Below are positions 25,047-32,301 of a stretch of DNA of 64,000 nt, piece by piece. Source of the stretch: Actinomadura barringtoniae (lineage in GTDB: Bacteria; Actinomycetota; Actinomycetes; Streptosporangiales; Streptosporangiaceae). The notes beneath the pieces were generated by a model. The model searched no databases. It had not been told where the DNA came from and saw nothing but the letters and a program-made list of their open reading frames with translations. Each line of letters starts with the position of its first letter. The first letter of the stretch is position 1. The stretch covers positions 620,001 through 684,000 of the forward strand of contig NZ_JAGEOJ010000002.1 of the NCBI RefSeq assembly GCF_017573505.1, given 5' to 3'. The position numbers were made by a program, and so were the translations under genes.

Positions 25047-26720
25047 TCAGCGGGCCACGGGACCCGGGACGTCGTACAGGTAGTCGCCCGCCCAGTGGAT
25101 GACGTTGCGCGGCGGGGTGAGGGGCGGCGCCGAGACGAAGTTGCGGGCGTCGTCGATGCTGCCGGTGCCGAGGTAGCGGGCGCGTTCCGGATAGGCGAAG
25201 ACCGGCCGGGTCGCGACGACCTTGCCCGCGTCACGCTGCTCGGCGATCACCTTGGCCGGCGCCTGCCCGTTCTCGACCCACCGGACCAGCCCGGGCAGCG
25301 GGTCGAAGGCGTTCAGCTTGTAGCCGGGCAGGAACTCGGCCGCGCAGTGGTACACCGCGGGGACCAGGAACATCCGGGCGAACTGCCGGGTCCGGGCCAG
25401 GCCTCCGTTGCGCTCCCACAGCCGCTGGTAGTAGTCGAGCGTGCTCGCGGGCGGGATCGACTGGTCGGCGGCGCCGTGCCACATGATCAGCTTGCCGCCC
25501 GCCTGCCGGAAGCGGCGCAGGTCGAGGCCGAGCGCGTTGCCCCGCGAGGTCTCGGCGGTCAGCCGGTTGAGCTCGGCCACGGTGAACGTGAAGTCGGCGA
25601 CCGAGGACGCGGGCTTGCCGATCGGGTAGCCGAGGTACTTCAGGAACGAGTCGGCCAGCGGGGACACGGTCGCGCCGTTCACGGGCACGCTCGCTCCCGC
25701 CCAGCCCTCCTCCGAACCGTACGGCTCGCCGCCGGGGTAGAGCCGCCGCCCCTTGGCGTCCGTCGGCCCGGCGTACAGCTTCCGTACGACCGTGACCTGG
25801 GCGGGCGTCAGGCAGGTGGGCCGGTCGGTTCCGGGCGGGCAGGCCACCGACGCCGGATCGAAGGTGCACGCGGCCGGGTCGTCGATCATCCCGTCCTTGA
25901 GGCCGTCGCGGGCGTCGCAGGCCTTGAGAACGGCCTGGTGAAGCGGGCTCAGCTTGTCCTGAGTGAGGATCGGGCCGCCCTTGCCGTCGAGGTTGGACCT
26001 GACCATCCAGGTGAAGTAGACGCCGTTCAGGGCCCCGTTGTAGTTGGTCGGGTCGCCCGCGATGATCCCGTTGAAGTCATGCGGGTAGCGCTGCGCGAGC
26101 AGCAGCCCCTCGCGCCCGCCGGTGGAGCAGCCCTTGAAGTACGAGCGGACCGGGGCCGAGCCGTAGTAGGCCTTGATGATCTCCTTGGAGGCCCGGGACA
26201 CCACGTGCGGCGCCCGGAACTCGTAGTCGTCACGCGCGGCGCGGTCGTTGGCCGCCCACTTGCCGTCGAAGAGGTTGAGGGGGAACGGCAGGTCACTGTG
26301 GTGCCCGTCGTCGGTGACCGCCAGCGCCATGTCGCCCGGGACGCCACCGGTGCACCGGCTCGGGAACAGGTCCTCCCGGAAGATCCCGCACAGCCCGTCG
26401 CACCCGTACTGCAGGTACCGGCCGTTGTAGGTGGACGGGAGCCGGAGCACGAACCTGACGTGCGGCTCCACGTAGCCCTCAACCCTGCAGTAGGTCGTGC
26501 CGTTCTCCTGCGTCGGCCCGGTCGACGTCACGTGGGTGACCGCCCCGGGCAGGTCGAGCGTCTTCCCCGCCAGATCAGCGCACTGCATCGCCGTCGCCTG
26601 CCGCGCTGGTCTTGCCTCCTGAGCTGGTCTTGCCTGTTGTGCCAGGCCGGGCGGGGCCAGCACCGCCAGCGCGAACACCAGCCCGCCGAGCGCCGCCACG
26701 ATCCGCATCGTGAACCGCAT
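25047..26720 (-). CDS. Secreted tannase/feruloyl esterase-family hydrolase
   Basis: 557 residues; ATG at 26720 follows GAAGGGA by seven bases. The N-terminus MRFTMRIVAALGGLVFALAV and APPGLAQ is a signal peptide. The tannase family hallmarks are GCSTGGREGL with nucleophile Ser, the Asp in WHGAADQSIPP and the His in VYHCAAEF; CS-D-HC form the triad supported by the Cys pair. Cysteines flanking Ser and His match feruloyl esterase B/tannase proteins. It should release phenolic acids from plant or gallate esters outside the cell. The MHS transporter is divergent and may import the released acid. Confidence 0.9.
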   Translation of the reverse strand: MRFTMRIVAALGGLVFALAVLAPPGLAQQARPAQEARPARQATAMQCADLAGKTLDLPGAVTHVTSTGPTQENGTTYCRVEGYVEPHVRFVLRLPSTYNGRYLQYGCDGLCGIFREDLFPSRCTGGVPGDMALAVTDDGHHSDLPFPLNLFDGKWAANDRAARDDYEFRAPHVVSRASKEIIKAYYGSAPVRSYFKGCSTGGREGLLLAQRYPHDFNGIIAGDPTNYNGALNGVYFTWMVRSNLDGKGGPILTQDKLSPLHQAVLKACDARDGLKDGMIDDPAACTFDPASVACPPGTDRPTCLTPAQVTVVRKLYAGPTDAKGRRLYPGGEPYGSEEGWAGASVPVNGATVSPLADSFLKYLGYPIGKPASSVADFTFTVAELNRLTAETSRGNALGLDLRRFRQAGGKLIMWHGAADQSIPPASTLDYYQRLWERNGGLARTRQFARMFLVPAVYHCAAEFLPGYKLNAFDPLPGLVRWVENGQAPAKVIAEQRDAGKVVATRPVFAYPERARYLGTGSIDDARNFVSAPPLTPPRNVIHWAGDYLYDVPGPVAR

Positions 26721-26940
26721 CGCCGTGTCCCTTCATCCGTGAGGGCCGCGCCGTGCGGCCCTTCACAGACGCCTCGAACGGGCGGGGCCGGATTCGACAC
26801 CGGCCGGAGCAGAATTTCCGACCCGGTTCCTCACCCCGGACAATTCGCTCAGTAAGCGGTTTCTGGACCGTCCATCCGGGCAGACCTGAGCGGACGGACC
26901 GAAACGTGATCGGCGGGGGCGGTCGGGAAAGGACACCCCC

Positions 26941-28275
26941 GTGGTTCTGGATGCGGACGACGCCGGTCGTGCCCGCGACGTCGATGACGACGGACGGCGG
27001 CAGCAGATTCGGAAGGCGGCGCTGGCGAGCATCGTCGGCACCTCGATCGAGTGGTACGACTTCTTCCTCTACAACACGGCCGCGGCGATCGTGTTCAAGG
27101 ACGTCTTCTTCCCGAAGTCGACCGACTACGCGGGCACGCTGTCGGCGTTCGCCACCTACGCGGTCGGCTTCGCGGCGCGGCCGGTGGGCGCGGCGATCTT
27201 CGGGCACTGGGGCGACCGGCTGGGTCGCAAGGCGACGCTGATCGTCACGCTGCTGCTGATGGGCGTCTCGTCCGCGGCGATCGGGCTGCTGCCGGGGACC
27301 AACACGATCGGGGTGGCGGCGCCGATCCTGCTGGTGCTGCTGCGCGTGCTGCAGGGCATCGCGGTCGGCGGCGAGTGGAGCGGCTCGGTGCTGCTCTCGA
27401 TGGAGTGGGGCGACCAGCGCAAACGGGGGCTGATGGCGAGCCTGCCGCAGATCGGGGTGCCGATCGGGCTGATCCTCGGGACCGGCGCGATGACCTCGAT
27501 CGCCCTCACGGCCGAGGACGCGTTCACCAACTGGGCGTGGCGCATCCCGTTCCTGCTCAGCCTGGTGCTGGTGGCCATCGGCCTGTGGGTGCGGATCCAG
27601 GTCATGGAGACGCCGCTGTTCGCCGAGATCGTGGAACGGCGCGAGGTCGCGGAGGTCCCGGTCTCAGAGGTCATCCGCAAGCATCCGAAGGAGATCCTGC
27701 TCAGCGCGTTCCTGCGCACGTCCGAGCAGATGCCGTTCTACATCTTCACCTCGTTCGCGCTCACCTACATCCACAAGCACCTGAACCTGGCGCAGGGCCT
27801 CGCGCTGTTCGCGGTGACGGCGGCGTCGGTGGTCGAGCTGTTCGTGATCCCGGCGGCCGGGCATCTGGGCGACCGCGTCGGCAGCAGACGGGTGTACGCG
27901 GTGGGCTCGATCCTGGTCGCCGCGGTCGCGTTCCCCTACTTCGGGATGCTCAACACCAAACAGTCGGCGGTCGTGGTGCTGGCGGTGATCCTGGCGCAGA
28001 TCCCGCACGCCCTGCAGTACGGGCCGCAGGCGTCGCTGATCGCCGAGAGCTTCCCGACCCGGCTCCGGTACGGCGGGGCCGGGATCGGCTACCAGCTCGC
28101 CTCGGTGATCGCCGGTGGACCCGCGCCGCTGCTGGCGACCTGGCTGCTGCACGACTACGGCTGGTGGGCGATCGCGCTCGCCATGGTGGTGTCGAGCGCG
28201 ATCACCCTGACCGCGTTGTCGCTGATGCCGGACCGGTCAGGTGACCGGGTTCTCCACCAGGTAGGCAGTGGGTGA
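26941..28275 (+). CDS. MFS transporter, metabolite:H+ symporter (MHS) type
   Basis: 444 residues, GTG start with AAAGGA upstream. Motifs of the MHS family are clear: VGTSIEWYDFFLYNTAAA in the first helix, GHWGDRLGRKATL between helices 2 and 3, LRVLQGIAVGGEWSGSVL in helix 4, and LGDRVGSRR in the central repeat. Twelve hydrophobic segments are expected. Family members import dicarboxylates, shikimate, proline or aromatic acids with protons. Divergent from the secreted tannase-like esterase across 220 bases, which suggests uptake of a phenolic acid product (inference). Confidence 0.9.
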   Translation: MVLDADDAGRARDVDDDGRRQQIRKAALASIVGTSIEWYDFFLYNTAAAIVFKDVFFPKSTDYAGTLSAFATYAVGFAARPVGAAIFGHWGDRLGRKATLIVTLLLMGVSSAAIGLLPGTNTIGVAAPILLVLLRVLQGIAVGGEWSGSVLLSMEWGDQRKRGLMASLPQIGVPIGLILGTGAMTSIALTAEDAFTNWAWRIPFLLSLVLVAIGLWVRIQVMETPLFAEIVERREVAEVPVSEVIRKHPKEILLSAFLRTSEQMPFYIFTSFALTYIHKHLNLAQGLALFAVTAASVVELFVIPAAGHLGDRVGSRRVYAVGSILVAAVAFPYFGMLNTKQSAVVVLAVILAQIPHALQYGPQASLIAESFPTRLRYGGAGIGYQLASVIAGGPAPLLATWLLHDYGWWAIALAMVVSSAITLTALSLMPDRSGDRVLHQVGSG

Positions 28276-28404
28276 GGGACTGACGGAGGGCGCCGCGTCT
28301 TCACGTGAGGCCGCCCACACCGTCCCTGAACAGCACTGTCGCGGCGGCGTGAGCGTCCTAGGATTTCCGTTATCGACCGTTCTGACGGGCTCAGGCTCGC
28401 CGAG

Positions 28405-29055
28405 GTGTACGCCCCCGACCGGCCCGGGCTGCCGCGGGGGCGCGCCAGCCTGCCCGCCGACCAGGTTCGGCGGGCCCAGCGCGACCGGCTGCTCCGCGCG
28501 GTGATCGCGGCGGTCGCCGAGGACGGGTACGCGCAGACCACGGTGGCCCGGGTGGTGGCCCGCGCCCGCGTGTCCCGCAAGGCGTTCTACGACCACTTCG
28601 CGGGCCTGGAGGACTGCTTCCTGTCGGCGATGGCCGCGGCGCAGGACGTCATCGTCCGCGACCTGATGGCGGCCCCGGTGGAGCAGGGCGCGTCCTCACG
28701 CGACCGCCTGCGCGCCGGGATCGGCGTCTACCTGGCGCTCTGCGCACAGGAGCCGGAGTACGCGCGCTGCATCCTCGTCGAGTTGCCCGCCGTCAGCCGG
28801 AAGGCGTTGAAGGGCCGCAACCTCGGCTACCGCGCGGTGGCCGACGTGATGCGCGCCTGGCGTACGGCATCCGCCAAGCGCCACCCCGAATGGCCCGAGG
28901 TCTCCGACATCGTCTACCCGGCCGCGGTCGGCGCCATCGCCGAGATGATCCTGCTCTACGTGGGCAGGGGCGACTGCGCGAGCCTGCCGGAGCTCCGCGA
29001 CGACCTGACCGACCTGGTCCTGCGGATGCTGGCCGTTCCTCCTGTGGACGGTTAG
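28405..29055 (+). CDS. TetR-family transcriptional regulator
   Basis: 216 residues; the GTG at 28405 is the only usable start in the frame, with no clear Shine-Dalgarno site, so it may be leaderless. Helix-turn-helix domain: VIAAVAEDGYAQTTVARVVA and RVSRKAFYDHFAG. The C-terminal domain has LCAQEPEYARCILVELPAV, like the TetR_C regulators of lipid-type genes. It follows the MHS transporter by 129 bases; target unknown. Its stop overlaps the stop of the convergent NlpC/P60 gene by four bases (29052-29055). Confidence 0.87.
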   Translation: MYAPDRPGLPRGRASLPADQVRRAQRDRLLRAVIAAVAEDGYAQTTVARVVARARVSRKAFYDHFAGLEDCFLSAMAAAQDVIVRDLMAAPVEQGASSRDRLRAGIGVYLALCAQEPEYARCILVELPAVSRKALKGRNLGYRAVADVMRAWRTASAKRHPEWPEVSDIVYPAAVGAIAEMILLYVGRGDCASLPELRDDLTDLVLRMLAVPPVDG

Positions 29056-30041
29056 ATGCGCTTGGCGGAACGGAACGTGTCGCTGTAGAGCGAGCCCTTG
29101 CGGTTGAGGACCGAGCGGCCGCCGGTGTCGCCCAGCGTCGGGCCGTCGGCGGTCTTGCGGCTGGAGATGAACCGGTAGTAGCCGAGCGAGTCCTTGCCCA
29201 GGAAGATGCCGACGTGGTCGACCGCCTTGCCGTCGCCCTTGTCTGCGTCCCAGAAGAGCAGGTCACCGGCCTGGAGCTGCGCCAGGGACGCGGGCTTGCT
29301 CCCCTTGTTCGGGATGACCACGCGGCCCGGCGCGTACTTCTCGATCTCCACTGCCCGGCGCGGGAGCCGCTGACGGGTGAACTGCTTGTTCTCCAGCGGC
29401 CAGCCCATCCGGTAGCCCGCGACCATGCGCACGAAGCCCGAGCAGTCGAGCGAGCCGTACTGCGCCTTCTCGGGCTTGTCGGTGCTGCCGTCGAAGTACT
29501 TCCAGGTCAGGCCCAGGTAGTCGTTGAAGTCCGAGCCCTCCTGGCGCTTGCCGCCCGCCATCGGCCCATAGTGGGCGTCGCCCGCGTACCGCACGCCGTG
29601 GGAGTCCTTCTTGGCGGGCGCGCCGCTCACGTACTGCATCGCGATCGCCAGCATGTCGGGCGCCTTGCTGCCGAGGACCCCGGCGAGCTCCTTGCGGAAC
29701 GCCGCCGACTTGATCTTCGACGAGGCGAACGGGTCGCGCAGCTTGCGCACCCAGGCGTCGGTCGTGACCGTGGCCTTGGTCGTCTTCTCCTTGAACACGC
29801 GCTTGGTGCCGTGCACCAGGACCGTCCGCGTACCGACGTTCAGCTCGGCCACCTGGCGTTTGCGGGCGTTGTACACGTGGTACTGCCCGTCGCCCTTGGA
29901 GTAGACGAACCGGTAGCCCTTCAGCGGGTCGGCCGCGCTCGCCGCCCCCGCCTGCGATGCGTGACCCGTGCTCCCGCACGCGGCGGCCAGCGAGGCGACG
30001 ACGGGGAGGGCGACCAGCCCGAGGCGGCGAATCGAAGACAT
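29052..30041 (-). CDS. NlpC/P60-family lipoprotein
   Basis: 329 residues from the ATG at 30041. Signal peptide MSSIRRLGLVALPVV and lipobox LAAAC give a lipid-anchored extracytoplasmic protein. The NlpC/P60 cysteine-peptidase domain is in the C-terminal half: LDCSGFVRMVAGYRMGWPL with catalytic Cys, GDLLFWDADKG and DHVGIFLGKD with catalytic His. The first ~150 residues after the lipobox resemble no domain I can name. Such proteins cleave peptidoglycan cross-links or act as cell-wall amidases. Single gene. Confidence 0.88.
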   Translation of the reverse strand: MSSIRRLGLVALPVVASLAAACGSTGHASQAGAASAADPLKGYRFVYSKGDGQYHVYNARKRQVAELNVGTRTVLVHGTKRVFKEKTTKATVTTDAWVRKLRDPFASSKIKSAAFRKELAGVLGSKAPDMLAIAMQYVSGAPAKKDSHGVRYAGDAHYGPMAGGKRQEGSDFNDYLGLTWKYFDGSTDKPEKAQYGSLDCSGFVRMVAGYRMGWPLENKQFTRQRLPRRAVEIEKYAPGRVVIPNKGSKPASLAQLQAGDLLFWDADKGDGKAVDHVGIFLGKDSLGYYRFISSRKTADGPTLGDTGGRSVLNRKGSLYSDTFRSAKRI

Positions 30042-30149
30042 GATCCCGACCTTATCGATCATGCCCGGTGATTCAGGACCACCCTCGCCAATTGGGGCGA
30101 GAACGCGCGCGCCATGCGCCACTCCATGATCGATCCCCAGCACCAAGGA

Positions 30150-30794
30150 TCACCGCATCGGCATCACGAACATCGCGGTCGCCTCCACGGTGACCTGCCC
30201 GTCCGGCCCGAGGATCCGCGCGTCCGCGAACGTGCGCCGCCCCTCCGACCGCGTGACCTTCCCCTCGGCCACCAGCGGCACCCCGTGCGGCGTCGGCCGC
30301 CGGTACCGCAGCTCCAGGGTGGCCGTCATCCCGGGCGTCCCGTTCGCCGACGCCGCCATGCCCAGCACCTGGTCGAGGATCATCGCCGACACCCCGCCGT
30401 GAACGAACGAGGGCGGCCCCTCGTAGATCGGCCCGATCTGGAACTCGGCCCGCGCCGTCCCGTCCGGCAGCGTCTGGATGTGCACCGGCGGCGCGATCGG
30501 GTTCACGACCCCGCTCACCGGGCTGGCGAGCTGCCGCGTCATCCCGCCGATCCGCGCCTCCGCGAGCGGCGGATGCTCCCGCCGCACCACCGACAGCCGC
30601 GCGGTGAGCGCCGCCACCTCGTCCCGCACCGCCGCGATCTCGTCGACGTCGACCCCGGTGAAGACCACGGCCTCGTTCAGCTCACGCACCCGCTCGGCGA
30701 GCTCGGCCAGCACGTCGACCTCGGCCTCTCCGAGCGGAGCGACCCCCGCCCGTGCCTCCAGTACCCGCCGCATCGCCGCCCCAGCCCCGGTCAT
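30150..30794 (-). CDS. PaaI-family hotdog thioesterase with N-terminal helical domain
   Basis: 214 residues. An Ala/Glu-rich helical part (about 1-75, probably coiled coil) precedes a hotdog domain with IYEGPPSFVHGGVSAMILDQ (HGG and Asp at the active site), LELRYRRPTPHGVPL and FADARILGPDGQVTVEA. It should hydrolyse acyl- or aryl-acyl-CoA. The ATG at 30794 lies 31 bases from a 16-base inverted repeat at 30825-30840. It follows the TPR gene on the same strand. Confidence 0.87.
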   Translation of the reverse strand: MTGAGAAMRRVLEARAGVAPLGEAEVDVLAELAERVRELNEAVVFTGVDVDEIAAVRDEVAALTARLSVVRREHPPLAEARIGGMTRQLASPVSGVVNPIAPPVHIQTLPDGTARAEFQIGPIYEGPPSFVHGGVSAMILDQVLGMAASANGTPGMTATLELRYRRPTPHGVPLVAEGKVTRSEGRRTFADARILGPDGQVTVEATAMFVMPMR

Positions 30795-30824
30795 CCAACC
30801 TCCACTGCCACAGAAAGACCAGAA

Positions 30825-30840
30825 CTGAATTCTAATTCAG
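30825..30840. promoter_or_regulatory. Inverted repeat CTGAATTCTAATTCAG before thioesterase gene
   Basis: Exact 7-base arms around CT. It is strikingly A+T-rich in a GC-rich window and overlaps the last four codons region of the upstream TPR gene (stop at 30837). Placed 31-46 bases upstream of the thioesterase ATG, it is a candidate operator and promoter element. Confidence 0.6.
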
Positions 30841-31481
30841 GCGCCGGAGACCTCGTGGAGGCGGGCCAGCCTGTGCAGGCACGCCAGATGCAGCGGGTGG
30901 TCCTCGTCGACCAGGGAGAGGCAGTGCCGGTGAACGGCCTCGGCCTCGTGGTCGCCGGAACAGACCTCGGCCTCGAAGACCGCGAGGACCTCGTTGAGCA
31001 GGCGAGTCGCCTCGGCAGGCTTGCCCGCGTCGACGAGGACGGCCGCCAGGGCCGCCTTGTCCGCCGCCACCTCGATGTGGCCGGGGCCGAGGCTGCGCTC
31101 GCGGATGGCGACCGAACGCCGGCCGAGTCGTTCGGCCTCCGGCCAGTTGCGGCGAGAATGCTCCAGCCCCGCAAGGTTGTGGTAAATGCTCGCGATCTGC
31201 GGATGGTCGGGGCCGAGGATGCGTTCGAAGATCTCCAAGGCGTGCCAGTAGCAGGGCTCGGCCTCGTCGATGCGGCCGGTCGCCTTGTAGAGCACGCCGA
31301 GCTCGTTGCTGACGCCGGCGGCGAGCATGGCACCGCCCTCACCGAGGTCCCAGCAGAGCGCCAGCGCCTCCAGGAGGAGCTTCTCCGCCTGCGGGTACTG
31401 GCCCTGGGACATGTGGAACGCGCCCTGGCCCTGAAACTCCTGAACGCGCAGAACGAAAGCATCCGTCTCGTGAACGGCCAC
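30837..31481 (-). CDS. Tetratricopeptide-repeat protein
   Basis: 214 residues, GTG start with AAGGGA six bases upstream. Repeated helical units such as YPQAEKLLLEALALCWDL, GRIDEAEPCYWHALEIFERI-like and NWPEAERLGRRSVAIRER mark TPR_12-type repeats (about four). No catalytic domain, signal or membrane segment. Such short TPR proteins usually mediate protein-protein contacts. Its end lies close to the thioesterase gene, whose candidate operator overlaps its last codons. Confidence 0.8.
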   Translation of the reverse strand: MAVHETDAFVLRVQEFQGQGAFHMSQGQYPQAEKLLLEALALCWDLGEGGAMLAAGVSNELGVLYKATGRIDEAEPCYWHALEIFERILGPDHPQIASIYHNLAGLEHSRRNWPEAERLGRRSVAIRERSLGPGHIEVAADKAALAAVLVDAGKPAEATRLLNEVLAVFEAEVCSGDHEAEAVHRHCLSLVDEDHPLHLACLHRLARLHEVSGA

Positions 31482-31560
31482 GGCGTGTCCCTTCCGCCCC
31501 GGGGACGGACCCCGTTTGCCATTTCACGGAGGCGGGGGCGGGCCGGTTCAACGCGTTCGT

Positions 31561-32301
31561 TCACCCCAGGTAGGCGGCTCGGACGGCGGGGTCCTCGCGG
31601 ATCTCGGCGGGGACGGCGTCGGCGATGACCTTGCCGAGGTCGAGCACGACGATGCGTTCGCAGGCGTCCATGACGAAGCCGACGTCGTGCTCGACGAGCA
31701 GGATCGTGGCGTCCAGGCCGCGGATGACCGAGGCGAACAGCCCGGCCTGGTCGGCGTCCAGGCCCGAGGTCGGCTCGTCGAGGAGGAGGACGGACGGCGC
31801 GTCGACGATGGCGCGGGCGAGTTCGACCATGCGGCGGCGGCCGATCGGCAGGTCGGCGGCGTAGGCGTCGCGCAGGTCGGCGATGCCGCAGCGGTCGAGG
31901 GCGTCGGTGGCGCGTTCGCGGCGACGGGCCTCGAGCCTGCGGCGGGAACGCCAGCCGACCAGGTCCGCGGCCAGTCCGCCGCCTCCGCCGTGCCATTCCA
32001 GGGCCGACAGGACGTTGTCCATCACGGTGAGGCGGCCGAAGACCTGCGGGCGCTGGAACGTGCGGCGCACCCCGAGGCGGGCGCGCCGTACGGCGGACGC
32101 GGACGTCACGTCGGCGTCGCGGAGGCGGACCGACCCCGCGGTGGGGCGGCGCAGTCCGGTCACCACGTCGAAGAGGGTGGTCTTGCCCGCGCCGTTCGGC
32201 CCGATCACGCCGCAGGTCTGGCCCTCGGCGACGGCGAAGCTGACGTCGGTGAGGGCGTGCACGCCGCCGAAGCGGACGGAGACGCCGGTGATGTCGATCA
32301 T
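31561..32301 (-). CDS. LivG-type ABC transporter ATP-binding protein
   Basis: 246 residues. Walker A GPNGAGKTT at about 34-42, Q-loop FQRPQVFGRLT, signature in LPIGRRRMVELARA (unusually LPIGRRR, where LSYGQQR is common) and Walker B VLLLDEPTSGLD. EHDV near the C-terminus is the switch His region. It belongs to the high-affinity branched-chain amino-acid-type importers, whose real substrates also include amides, urea and aromatic acids. Its ATG overlaps the fused permease-ATPase stop (ATGA, 32298-32301), so it makes the second ATPase of the importer. Confidence 0.92.
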   Translation of the reverse strand: MIDITGVSVRFGGVHALTDVSFAVAEGQTCGVIGPNGAGKTTLFDVVTGLRRPTAGSVRLRDADVTSASAVRRARLGVRRTFQRPQVFGRLTVMDNVLSALEWHGGGGGLAADLVGWRSRRRLEARRRERATDALDRCGIADLRDAYAADLPIGRRRMVELARAIVDAPSVLLLDEPTSGLDADQAGLFASVIRGLDATILLVEHDVGFVMDACERIVVLDLGKVIADAVPAEIREDPAVRAAYLG

